Shown piece by piece: positions 53,524 through 61,159 of a stretch of DNA of 64,000 bases (the stretch's first letter is position 1; every line of letters begins with the position of its first letter). The notes beneath the pieces were generated by a model. That model saw only the letters and a program-made list of their open reading frames with translations, made no database searches and had not been told where the DNA came from. The position numbers were made by a program, and so were the translations under genes. Source of the stretch: an uncultured Eubacteriales bacterium (lineage in GTDB: Bacteria > Bacillota > Clostridia > Peptostreptococcales > Anaerovoracaceae); assembly GCA_900545135.1 (NCBI GenBank), contig UQXL01000004.1, positions 48,018-112,017 on the forward strand, read 5' to 3'.

Positions 53524-53599
53524 TGGTGGAGCATAGGGGGATCGAACCCCTGACCTCTTGACTGCCAGTCAAACGCGCTCCCAGCTGCGCTAATGCCCC
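53524..53599 (-). tRNA. tRNA-Ala (GGC anticodon)
   Basis: 76 bases, cloverleaf complete with encoded CCA. Acceptor stem GGGGCAT / ATGCTCC, with the G3-U70 pair that is the alanine identity element. Anticodon loop CTGGCAG. T-loop GTTCGATCC. The final 8 bases, CTCCACCA, are also the right attachment core, so the 3' end now comes from the element, though the tRNA is intact. Confidence 0.95.
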
Positions 53600-53640
53600 A
53601 TATAAAATTATTATGTCAGTTATGCTTGACTGCAAGTGCT

Positions 53641-53669
53641 ATTATACTATAATGATTTTATAAATGCAA
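53641..53669 (-). promoter_or_regulatory. Promoter of tRNA-Ala
   Basis: On the minus strand: TTGCAT (53664-53669), 17-base spacer, TATAAT (53641-53646). It lies about 41 bases before the tRNA 5' end. Confidence 0.75.
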
Positions 53670-53679
53670 GATAATTTCG

Positions 53680-53709
53680 TTGAAAAATATTCAATTGTGA
53701 TATTATATT
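53680..53709 (+). promoter_or_regulatory. Possible promoter of the MerR-family gene
   Basis: TTGAAA (53680-53685), 18-base spacer, TATATT (53704-53709), 30 bases before the ATG. The intervening AAGTAAACACTTTGTTTTAC is an imperfect dyad that might serve the encoded regulator. Confidence 0.5.
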
Positions 53710-53739
53710 AAAGTAAACACTTTGTTTTACGGAGGGCTC

Positions 53740-54549
53740 ATGAAAGAATACTACAAGATCGGTGAGATTTCAAAGCTGTATAACATCGGGACAGACTCCC
53801 TGCGCTATTACGAGGAAGTGGGCATTTTAAAGCCAAAGAGAGATCAGAACGGCTACAGGATGTACAGCATCAGCGATATACGAACGCTCAACATATTGAG
53901 GGAGCTTCGCTCGATAGGGTTTTCCGTAGATGAAATAAAGAGACATCTGAAAGATTTCAATCTGCAAAAGACAAGAGACCTGTTTGAAAACGCTGTCAGC
54001 GCTATAGATAAAAAAGTCGCCGATCTCAATCTCCTCAAAACTCAGCTTCTCGAAAGGATCGAAGAAATCGACTACCATGCGGAAGCTGACATTGCCTATG
54101 ATACTGTAGAAATCCGCCAAATCCAGGAACGTCATATTCTCAAGCTAAGCGAAAACGCCATCAGAGACGACGACTTGGACTTTGTCATAAAAAAGCTGCA
54201 GTCTGAATACGAGGATCAGCTTTACATCATAGGAAACGGCGATATAGGCGCGACTATACCGCTGGATTATTTAGCCACAGGCAGATATGGCATATTTGAC
54301 TCGGCTTTTTATATCGTCGATGAAAATGAAGAATTCGACGCCCTGCTTCCTGCGGGAAATTATATATACATGACCGTTAAAGGCAGCTATGCCAAGATTC
54401 CTCTCGCGTGGAAAGAACTAATTCTCTATGCCGAAAAGGAGAAAATAGAGCTTGAAGGACACGCCATAGAGCTTTACATCATAGACAATCATGACACAGG
54501 TGATGAAAACGAATATATAACTCAGCTGCAGATAAAAGTCAGAGAATGA
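53740..54549 (+). CDS. MerR family transcriptional regulator with GyrI-like effector domain
   Basis: 269 residues. The N-terminal MerR winged helix reads YKIGEISKLYNIGTDSLRYYEEVGIL, followed by the helical dimerisation coil (about 75-110) and a C-terminal domain (about 125-268) of the GyrI-like/effector-binding type (PF06445), with ILKLSENAIRDDD and GNYIYMTVKGSYAKIP. Such proteins (BmrR-like) sense hydrophobic drugs. The start follows GGAGG. No transporter gene is adjacent; the target is unknown. Confidence 0.85.
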   Translation: MKEYYKIGEISKLYNIGTDSLRYYEEVGILKPKRDQNGYRMYSISDIRTLNILRELRSIGFSVDEIKRHLKDFNLQKTRDLFENAVSAIDKKVADLNLLKTQLLERIEEIDYHAEADIAYDTVEIRQIQERHILKLSENAIRDDDLDFVIKKLQSEYEDQLYIIGNGDIGATIPLDYLATGRYGIFDSAFYIVDENEEFDALLPAGNYIYMTVKGSYAKIPLAWKELILYAEKEKIELEGHAIELYIIDNHDTGDENEYITQLQIKVRE

Positions 54550-54781
54550 ACAGCTGATGCGACGCTTTCAGCTACCGGTATTGCAGAATGGCTGCCGTTC
54601 TTCATTTTATTTCTTTTTATTCCTTAGCAGCCAGATATTTTTTGTAAAGCCCCTCTATGTCCAAAATTACTATTTTTTTATATCCGTTTTTTATAAACCC
54701 CTCAAAAAATCATACCTCTCAAAAATATATCCGGCGCCGTTGTTTAGCTGAAATCCAACGAAGTTTGGCGGCTATGATGCT
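54550..54781. other. Intergenic stretch after the MerR gene, no gene seen
   Basis: No coding frame with family resemblance or good ribosome site. No clear terminator was found for the MerR gene. Confidence 0.5.
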
Positions 54782-55039
54782 TAATGTTGTAGAAATTTTC
54801 AAAATCATAATATTTTACAACATTATGGACATCTTCCAAGCTTCAATCACCATGAAAACAGGGCAATGTTGTAAAATCTCAGAAAATTCAAAAAAAATAC
54901 AACATACTTTCTGATCGATGTTGTAAAATTTTGAGAAAGTGAGAAATCATACAACATAAGGCTTTTTTCATTCCATCGTTAGCTTCAAAATAACAGTAAT
55001 GTTGTATAATTTCATAAAATCTGCAAATTTTACAACATT
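54782..55039. repeat. Hairpin-repeat cluster 3: four about 42-bp ATGTTGTA...TACAACAT palindromes
   Basis: Units at 54782-54825, 54865-54905, 54918-54957 and 54998-55039. Arms are AATGTTGTANAAT and complement; unit 1 has TAATGTTGTA / TACAACATTA. Loops and gaps differ. Same family as the clusters at 7900 and 26557, here between the MerR and DNA-glycosylase genes. Confidence 0.8.
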
Positions 55040-55344
55040 GCAGCATGAACCCACTTAAACAGAAATATATCAGCGCGAACTGGCCGGCGTTATTTCAATG
55101 TTGCAGGCAAATTGACAATTTTGCGTTTTGAACAATACTGGCAGGCGTGCGGTTCAGTCCATGGATTGGCAGTCATGCGACCCAAGCAAATTTTGATTCA
55201 TGGACGAAAATTACGCGTCCGCACCTGTTTCACATGCTGAGCCTTACACCTTGCACTGCGTGCGCTGGCGAAAGGGCAGAAGTTTGCGACGTATCAGATA
55301 TACCATATTTCATAAATAGACATTCTCATAAGGAGGAATATTTA
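55040..55344. other. Intergenic stretch upstream of the DNA-glycosylase gene
   Basis: No gene seen; the glycosylase frame is open upstream to 55147, but the sequence loses family resemblance before the ATG at 55345, which has a strong AAGGAGG site. Confidence 0.5.
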
Positions 55345-55824
55345 ATGATTCAGCATCCGTTTCCGCCATTGTTCGATGAAAACTCAAGAGTTTTGATTTT
55401 AGGTTCTTTTCCCTCGGTCAAATCCAGAGAACAAAAATTTTTTTACGGTCATCCGCAAAACCGCTTCTGGAAAGTGACCTCGGCCGTTATAGGCTGCCCC
55501 GTTCCCCAGACCATAGAAGAAAAGAAAGAGTTTCTCCTTTCAAACAACATCGCCCTCTGGGACGTCATAGCTTCATGCGATATAGAAGGCAGCTCCGACA
55601 ACTCGATAAAAAATGTATCGGCCAATGACTTGGCTCCTATCATCAGTCAGTCGCATATAGAAAAGATCTTTGTCAACGGACAGACGGCAAAGAAATATTA
55701 CGATAAATACACCAAGCCCGTCATAAACATAGATGCGGTAGCTCTTCCTTCCACTTCGCCGGCCAACGCCGCATGGAGCCTGGAAAGGCTCATCGAAGCA
55801 TGGTCCGCAATCAAAATTCTTTAA
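55345..55824 (+). CDS. DNA-deoxyinosine glycosylase (mismatch-specific uracil-DNA glycosylase fold)
   Basis: 159 residues. The motif ILGSFPSVKSREQKFFYGHP (about 18-37) followed by NRFWKV is the signature of family-6-type hypoxanthine-DNA glycosylases, and FVNGQTAKKYY near 112 and LPSTSPANA near 137 complete the active site. It removes hypoxanthine (deaminated adenine) from DNA. Start set by AAGGAGG. Confidence 0.88.
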   Translation: MIQHPFPPLFDENSRVLILGSFPSVKSREQKFFYGHPQNRFWKVTSAVIGCPVPQTIEEKKEFLLSNNIALWDVIASCDIEGSSDNSIKNVSANDLAPIISQSHIEKIFVNGQTAKKYYDKYTKPVINIDAVALPSTSPANAAWSLERLIEAWSAIKIL

Positions 55825-56065
55825 ACTGCAGCATGGTCCGTGGTCAGTCATGGGCTGCCGCAAAAGTCCTTTGAAGCATGACTTAGACTTCAGGTCAGGC
55901 GTGCTCGGCTATCAAAATTTTACAAACAAAGGCTTAAGACATTGCAAGCAATTTGTTTTAAAATTACGAAATATGGAAACAATAAGTCCTAGCGCTGCCT
56001 TCAGTGTACAAAGGTAAACATGTTTCCTCCTGTGTGCTGAAGGTATTGTTAAGGGAGGTAAAATG

Positions 56066-56254
56066 ATGAAAGCGAAAATTGACCGTGACGGATGCATCGG
56101 CTGCGGAATGTGCACGGAAATATGTCCCGAGGTGTTTGAAATGGCTGACGACGGTCTGGCCCGCGTTGCAAAGGAGCCGTCGGAATCCAGCATAGGAAAA
56201 GCCAAAGAGGCCGCGGAAAGCTGTCCGGTACAGGTAATCGAAGTTACGGAATAA
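56066..56254 (+). CDS. [4Fe-4S] monocluster ferredoxin
   Basis: 62 residues. Cluster ligands are in CIGCGMCTEICPEVFE near the N-terminus and ESCPVQVIEV near the end. Typical electron carrier of anaerobic metabolism. Tandem ATGs exist (56063 and 56066); the second is better spaced from GGAGG. Strong structured terminator follows. The 238-bp upstream region shows nothing I can name. Confidence 0.92.
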   Translation: MKAKIDRDGCIGCGMCTEICPEVFEMADDGLARVAKEPSESSIGKAKEAAESCPVQVIEVTE

Positions 56255-56260
56255 ACGAAA

Positions 56261-56337
56261 AAAGAGAGTGGTTTAAGATTGGAACAAGCAGTGTTTGCTA
56301 CGATTCCATAGGAAACCGCTCTCTTTAATTTTTTTGA
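56261..56337 (+). terminator. Structured terminator of the ferredoxin gene
   Basis: AAAGAGAGTGGTTT pairs with AAACCGCTCTCTTT (56261-56274 and 56313-56326, one G-U) around an inner GGAA / TTCC hairpin. Followed by AATTTTTTT. Built like the long terminator at 2620-2716. Confidence 0.9.
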
Positions 56338-56387
56338 TAAAATTCAATTGATGGCAAGTTCCCTTCGGCGAAGCTCTCTCCGTCCGC

Positions 56388-56456
56388 CGGAAAGCGGCCA
56401 GGCAATCGGAAAGTAGCCAGGCAACCGGAAAGCGGCTAGGCAGTCGGAAACGGCCG
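56388..56456. repeat. Three and a half tandem copies of a 19-bp repeat
   Basis: Units CCGGAAAGCGGCCAGGCAAT with small variations (AAGTAGCC, GGCTAGGCAGT). Lies between the ferredoxin terminator and the hydrolase stop. GC-rich in an AT-rich gap; function unknown. Confidence 0.75.
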
Positions 56457-56515
56457 GATTAACTCTAAGCCTCAAATTATACGCATTAAATTCTACGCCT
56501 CAGACCATAAGCTTC

Positions 56516-57436
56516 CTACAAAAACCGGCGCAGAAAATCGTTTACAGTCTCTTCATACAGCTGACTGTCGATCAGATAACTGAGTCCGTGGCCTGCGCCC
56601 GGTACGGTGAGAAGTTCTTTTTCCGACCTGCAGGCATCATAAATCTCTCGCGCCATGTAACAAGGCACGAAGTTGTCAGCTTCGCCGTGGATTATCAGCA
56701 CCGGGATCTTGCTTTCCGCCACTGAGCTCACCGCGCTGGCTTCTGTAAGATTGAAGCCTCCGAATATGCGGCCTCCCAGCCAGATAAAGGGATATACGAG
56801 CCATGGCACAAAGCCCTGGTCGCGCGCCACTTTCCTGATGATGGCCTTTGGCGACGAATATCCGCAGTCCGCTATTATAGCTTTGACATTTTCAGGCAGT
56901 CCGAGGGAAATGGCCATCAGCACAGTAGCCGCGCCCATCGAAACTCCGGCGAGAGTTATCTTGACGTCCTTGCCGAAGCGCCCAATCGCGTACTCGACCC
57001 ACGACAGGCAGTCTCTCCTTTCCCTTATTCCAAAAGTTATGGTTTCTCCCTGACTTAGGCCATGGGCTCTCTGCTCTACTACGAGAGAATTTCGTCCGGC
57101 TTCCCTGCTGACCTTATTGCCTCCGCAGAAGTCACGAAAGGCGTTGCCGTTGTATCCGTGGAGCTGAATGTCCAGAGGCGCGTTGTCTGCAACGTGATAA
57201 TACATTCCATGCAGCAAAAGGCCGTCAAATGAACGAATATACACATCTTCCGCCGGAATTTCCCTGAATTCTTCTATCAGCCTCTTTATCACGGCATTTT
57301 CCTCATCAGAATACTTTGTAACGCTGAGGCAGGCCTCCTGCTTTTTTCTTTTTGCCCTGAAGACCTCGCGGTAAGTCAAATAAGACATCGCGGCAGCCGC
57401 TGCAAGCAGCGCCGCAAAAATAATAATCCACAACAT
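56516..57436 (-). CDS. Alpha/beta hydrolase, membrane-anchored
   Basis: 306 residues. One N-terminal membrane segment (about 3-22), then the hydrolase domain with nucleophile elbow GVSMGAA near 166, catalytic Asp in IHGEADNFVP near 250, and His in GAGHGLSY near 283. GYNGNAF near 95 gives the oxyanion turn. It resembles BEM46/S9-related hydrolases; substrate unknown. Same direction as glyA upstream, 25 bp apart, perhaps cotranscribed. Confidence 0.88.
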   Translation of the reverse strand: MLWIIIFAALLAAAAAMSYLTYREVFRAKRKKQEACLSVTKYSDEENAVIKRLIEEFREIPAEDVYIRSFDGLLLHGMYYHVADNAPLDIQLHGYNGNAFRDFCGGNKVSREAGRNSLVVEQRAHGLSQGETITFGIRERRDCLSWVEYAIGRFGKDVKITLAGVSMGAATVLMAISLGLPENVKAIIADCGYSSPKAIIRKVARDQGFVPWLVYPFIWLGGRIFGGFNLTEASAVSSVAESKIPVLIIHGEADNFVPCYMAREIYDACRSEKELLTVPGAGHGLSYLIDSQLYEETVNDFLRRFL

Positions 57437-57461
57437 ATTTCCCTGCTTTTATCTTCTGAAA

Positions 57462-58709
57462 CTATTTGTATTCTTCTCTCAGAGTTTTGATAAGCTGGTC
57501 TATTCTGTCTACTACTTTTATGAAATCCTCTTCCTTGTAACCTCTCGTCGTCATCGGAGCTGTTCCTATTCTTACGCCGGAGGTTTCCTTAGGAGTGCGC
57601 TTTTCGCAAGGAACGCAGTTCTTGTTGAGAGTGATTCCTGCTTCATCGCATCTTTCCTGCAGTATCCTGCCGCTGAAAGGCTCGTCCGACAGGTCAAGCA
57701 GTATCAGATGGTTGTCCGTTCCTCCGGTGACCACTTTGTAGCCCAGCTCTATGAATCTGTCTGAAAGGGCTTTGCAATTTTTTACCACTTGGCTGATATA
57801 TTCCTTGTATTCCGGTTGCATCGCTTCCTCGGCGCAGACGGCTTTTCCTGCTATCACATGCTCCAGCGGACCGCCCTGGGCGTAAGGGAATACGGCGCTG
57901 TCCACTTTTTTTGCCAGTTCTTTTCTGGCAAAAACAAGTCCGCCTCTCGGTCCTCTCAGCGTCTTGTGGGTGGTAGTGGTGATTATATCAGCGTGTCCGA
58001 ACGGCGACGGATGTGCGCCTCCGGCGACAAGGCCTGCTATGTGGGCCATATCGACCATAAAATATGCTTCGTTTTCCCTGGCGATTTCAGCGAAAGCGGC
58101 GAAATCTATGATTCTGGAATAGGCGGACGCTCCGGCAAGGATGAGCTTAGGTTTATGCTCCGAGGCCTTTTTCCTCACGTCTTCCATGTCAATGTAGCCT
58201 CTGTCGTCCACATCGTAAAATACTATGTTATAGAGCTTTCCGCTGAAATTTACGGCCGAACCGTGGGTCAGATGTCCGCCGTTGTCGAGGGACATGGAAA
58301 GTATGGTATCTCCCGGATTCAGCACGGCCTTGAAAGCCGCAAAATTGGCCTGTGAGCCGCTGTGAGGCTGGACGTTGACATGATAGTCGGTATCGAATAC
58401 TTTTCTCCAGGCATCGCAGGCGTATTCCTCCAGCTGATCGACGAACTCAGTTCCGCCGTAATAGCGGCCTGTGTTTCCTGAAGTACGGACATCAGGATAC
58501 CCTTCCGCATATTTCCAGCTCAGACAGCTTCCGCACGCGGCCAGGATCGCCTCGGAACAATAATTTTCCGAAGCGATGAGTTCCACGTTGTTTTTCTGCC
58601 TGTTGTACTCCTTTTCTATAAAGCCTCCCACGGTCGGCGAAGCTTTCTTGATGAACTCTATGTTCTCTATGTTATATGTGCTGTTATCGTTTCCCTTGAT
58701 ATCGAACAT
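57462..58709 (-). CDS. glyA: Serine hydroxymethyltransferase
   Basis: 415 residues, a PLP enzyme interconverting serine and glycine with transfer of a one-carbon unit to tetrahydrofolate. The PLP-lysine motif is TTTTHKTLRGPRGG near 222-235, with GRYYGGTEFVD near 84 and ELIASENY near 43. GGAGGATAAAG precedes the ATG. Located between an SSB-like gene and the hydrolase. folC, also folate-related, is close but not in a proven operon. Confidence 0.96.
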   Translation of the reverse strand: MFDIKGNDNSTYNIENIEFIKKASPTVGGFIEKEYNRQKNNVELIASENYCSEAILAACGSCLSWKYAEGYPDVRTSGNTGRYYGGTEFVDQLEEYACDAWRKVFDTDYHVNVQPHSGSQANFAAFKAVLNPGDTILSMSLDNGGHLTHGSAVNFSGKLYNIVFYDVDDRGYIDMEDVRKKASEHKPKLILAGASAYSRIIDFAAFAEIARENEAYFMVDMAHIAGLVAGGAHPSPFGHADIITTTTHKTLRGPRGGLVFARKELAKKVDSAVFPYAQGGPLEHVIAGKAVCAEEAMQPEYKEYISQVVKNCKALSDRFIELGYKVVTGGTDNHLILLDLSDEPFSGRILQERCDEAGITLNKNCVPCEKRTPKETSGVRIGTAPMTTRGYKEEDFIKVVDRIDQLIKTLREEYK

Positions 58710-58783
58710 CTTTATCCTCCGTTTATTTAATTAGTTTTTTGCACTGAGAGTATCTTATCACAAAACAGGTACAAATTCAAACT

Positions 58784-59455
58784 TTACTCCAGCAGTCCAT
58801 CGTCCTCTTCTTCAGCCCAGCTTTCTTCCATATCCTCCTCGAGCTTTAAGACCGACACTTCAAAAGCTTTTCTGATTTCTGACGTTCCGTCCTCCAGCTT
58901 TTTCTTATACTCTCTGCTCTGTATCCTGCCTTCTATATAAATCCTTGTTCCCACGCCTAAAGTCTCGGCATAGTTGGCGTTTCTGCCCCATGCGATGCAA
59001 GGTATGTAGTCGGATTTATTATACATTCTGTTGACTGCTATCATCAGATCGCATATATCCCGTCCGAGAGGCGAAGTTCTCTTTATCGGCGGCTTGCAGA
59101 GAAAGCCTTCGAGGAATACATAATTTTCATAGTAAACCACGTCTTCGTTGGCGAGAATCTCTCTGGCAAAGACCACGACGTTGAGCTTGTTTCTTCCGTC
59201 AACCGTCTCATTGTAAGTTCTCACCTGGCCTGTTATCTCAACGAAATCTCCTGTTTTAAGAGGAGTTTCGTATATAAGTCTTTCGGAAATCATCACGTTT
59301 ATTTCATCGACATAACCGCTTCTTCTCTCTACACCCAGCTGGAAAGTGTAGAAGGCCTCTCCGTAAGTCTTATGACTGAATTTAAGCGGGCTTTCTATCT
59401 GACCCGCTATCATGATCTTATTGGTTTCGTAAATATTGTCAGCTGTGTTTTTCAT
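58784..59455 (-). CDS. Single-stranded DNA-binding-like protein with two OB folds
   Basis: 223 residues. Two OB-fold halves are visible, NKIMIAGQIESPLKFSHKT (about 12-30) and ENYVFLEGFLCKPPIKR (about 111-127), the second with SSB-like WGRNANYAETLGVGTRIYIEGRIQSREY. The acidic tail EESWAEEEDDGLLE recalls SSB. It is probably the housekeeping-like second SSB of some Clostridia; a role in replication or repair is inferred. It is 38 bp after the thrE-C gene. Confidence 0.8.
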   Translation of the reverse strand: MKNTADNIYETNKIMIAGQIESPLKFSHKTYGEAFYTFQLGVERRSGYVDEINVMISERLIYETPLKTGDFVEITGQVRTYNETVDGRNKLNVVVFAREILANEDVVYYENYVFLEGFLCKPPIKRTSPLGRDICDLMIAVNRMYNKSDYIPCIAWGRNANYAETLGVGTRIYIEGRIQSREYKKKLEDGTSEIRKAFEVSVLKLEEDMEESWAEEEDDGLLE

Positions 59456-59493
59456 AGATTCCCTCCCAAAGAAACTCGCATTGGTACAGTCTA

Positions 59494-59928
59494 TTATTTT
59501 CTTCGGGAAGTTATTCCTGTAATATATTTAGTTATTATGGCTACCACTACAAAACCAAGTGAAATAGCCAGCGCTATGGTTACGGCCGAAGCGCCGCTTT
59601 CTGCGAAAAGAGCCTGATCTCCGTTGACCAGCCCGGCCATCGTGTAATACAGGCTTCCTCCAGGTATCAGCGGAACTGCGGCTGCCGTCAAGAATATGGT
59701 GGCCGGAGCTCTGTTCATTCTGGCCATAATTTCAGCGTACACGGCGACGAATATCGAGGCGATGAAATACGGTACGAAATATCCTTCTATCTGCTGCTGA
59801 CAAAGCAGATAGACTATCCACGTAGCCGCACCGCCGGCGCCGGCCAGAATTATCTGTTTTCTTTTCATATTGAAAAAAACGGCGAAGCCTATGGAGCCTA
59901 TGAGGGCTGAAATTACCTGCACTATCAT
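59494..59928 (-). CDS. Threonine/serine exporter family, small subunit (ThrE C-terminal-like)
   Basis: 144 residues, four to five membrane segments, with PLIPGGSLYYTMAGLVNGD near 88, matching ThrE_2 (DUF3815). With the larger partner it forms a split ThrE exporter. Start overlaps the partner's stop by 4 bp (ATGA). Confidence 0.88.
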   Translation of the reverse strand: MIVQVISALIGSIGFAVFFNMKRKQIILAGAGGAATWIVYLLCQQQIEGYFVPYFIASIFVAVYAEIMARMNRAPATIFLTAAAVPLIPGGSLYYTMAGLVNGDQALFAESGASAVTIALAISLGFVVVAIITKYITGITSRRK

Positions 59929-60686
59929 ATTCCGCTTCCTCCCGTCAAAATCAGAGGCAAAGCGAAACCGCAGGCAATGGAAGCCGCAAGAAGCAGCGAA
60001 TTTACCAGCCTCAAAAGGCCTGTCGCTATATCCCCTGTAAGCATATCTCTCAGCGAATTGGTCATAGCTATGCCCGGGATCAGCAGCATTATGCCGCCTA
60101 TCATTATCTTGTCCTCATTGTCGCCCAAGCCCAGCTTTACCAATATGAGAGCGGCAAATCCGGCGGCTACGGAAATCATGAATACCTTGGCCAGCTGGTT
60201 TTCCTCGATTTTTCCGAGAAAAGCCATCAGCCCGGTTATGAGCAGTCCCAGGATTGCCGCTGAAAAAGCGTCGTGCAGATTTCCGCCGAAAAACACAGTG
60301 AAACCGGCGGCTATCATCACGGCTCCCGTGTATTTTATCCACGCGGGCAGAGCTTTCCGCCCCATCACCTGGTCGTATCTTCTGACCAGTTCTTTGAGGG
60401 GAGGTCTCTCACGGCATATATATCTCGACAGATCGTTGAGGTAATCCAGCCTGTCGAAATTTACGTCGTTTCTCACTATTCTCCTTATCTGGGTCACTAT
60501 GCTGCCGTCTGGGTCTTCAAAAGTCACTTGTATGTTGGACGTTATGATGAAAGAATTTACTCTGGTGCAGCCGTAAGCCGTACACATTCTCTCTATGCTG
60601 TCTTCAACCCGCGCCACTTCCGCGCCGCATACCAGCATTTCTTCAGCTACGTCAAGAATAGCCTGAAGCAGTTTTTCGTAGTTCAT
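59925..60686 (-). CDS. Threonine/serine exporter family, large subunit (ThrE N-terminal-like, DUF1212)
   Basis: 253 residues. The soluble N-terminal about 110 residues hold GAEVARVEDSIERMCTAYGC, a DUF1212 signature, followed by five membrane segments with LIPGIAMTNSLRDMLTGD near 205. Start ATG overlaps the GNAT stop as TGATG, with GGAG upstream; this is preferred over the in-frame TTG one codon before. Exports excess Thr or Ser in the named relatives. Confidence 0.9.
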   Translation of the reverse strand: MNYEKLLQAILDVAEEMLVCGAEVARVEDSIERMCTAYGCTRVNSFIITSNIQVTFEDPDGSIVTQIRRIVRNDVNFDRLDYLNDLSRYICRERPPLKELVRRYDQVMGRKALPAWIKYTGAVMIAAGFTVFFGGNLHDAFSAAILGLLITGLMAFLGKIEENQLAKVFMISVAAGFAALILVKLGLGDNEDKIMIGGIMLLIPGIAMTNSLRDMLTGDIATGLLRLVNSLLLAASIACGFALPLILTGGSGI

Positions 60687-61159
60687 CAAATAATCTCCAG
60701 CTTCATTATTTCAGGATGACATGTTTTCTGATACTGAGGGCATTGGGCACATTCAAAGAAAAGAGGGGCATTTTCGGGAGCCACGGCGTCAAAACCCAGT
60801 TTTCTGAAAAAACCCGGCGCTCTGGCCACCAGATAAAGCGCGTCGCCGCCTCTTCTCTTTACCTCGCGGACAGCCTCGTCCATCATCAGCTTGCCTATGC
60901 CGAATTTTCTGAAATCCCTTTCTACCGCGATACCGTCTATGATATACCTCTCTTCTCTGAGCGCCAGAACGCAGCCGCCGATCAGAGTGTCTGCCGCCGT
61001 ATCTGTCACTTTCCAGCACTTGAGTATATCGGTATCCACCTCTTCGTCTCCGTCAAATTCCAATTGATTTTCAACGAAGAATTTTACCAGTCTTTCGTAT
61101 TGGTCCGTAACCTGAATCTCAAACTCGCAGTCTTCAGACTGCACTTCAAACTTAGACAT
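60686..61159 (-). CDS. GNAT family N-acetyltransferase
   Basis: 157 residues. The acetyl-CoA motif is IAVERDFRKFGIGKLMMDEAV (about 78-98). FFRKLGFDAVAPENAPLFFECAQC near 116 is common to YjcF/ArgA-like small GNATs. Its start overlaps folC by 8 bp and its stop overlaps the thrE gene. Substrate unknown; an amino acid is plausible given thrE context but this is inference. Confidence 0.85.
   Translation of the reverse strand: MSKFEVQSEDCEFEIQVTDQYERLVKFFVENQLEFDGDEEVDTDILKCWKVTDTAADTLIGGCVLALREERYIIDGIAVERDFRKFGIGKLMMDEAVREVKRRGGDALYLVARAPGFFRKLGFDAVAPENAPLFFECAQCPQYQKTCHPEIMKLEII

Larger units (their letters stand above)
41860..53531. mobile_element. 11.7-kb integrative element carrying a type I restriction locus, inserted in tRNA-Ala
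   Basis: Bounded by the 8-bp direct repeat TGGTGGAG at 41860-41867 and 53524-53531. The right copy is the 3' end of tRNA-Ala(GGC). The left copy is followed outward by a strong terminator that fits the pre-insertion tRNA gene. The element carries a serine recombinase at one end and a small HTH protein at the other, with hsdM(pseudo)-hsdS-DUF4238-FRG-hsdR and DUF6076 between. No conjugation genes, so it is an integrative, perhaps mobilisable, genomic island. Ends are inferred by sequence, not by comparison with an empty site. Confidence 0.8.

Noticed and set aside
53447..53635. 62-codon open frame across the tRNA (ALAQLGARLTGSQEVRGSIPLCS-type translation)
   Set aside because: This is the well-known false ORF produced by translating a tRNA gene; the stretch is tRNA-Ala.
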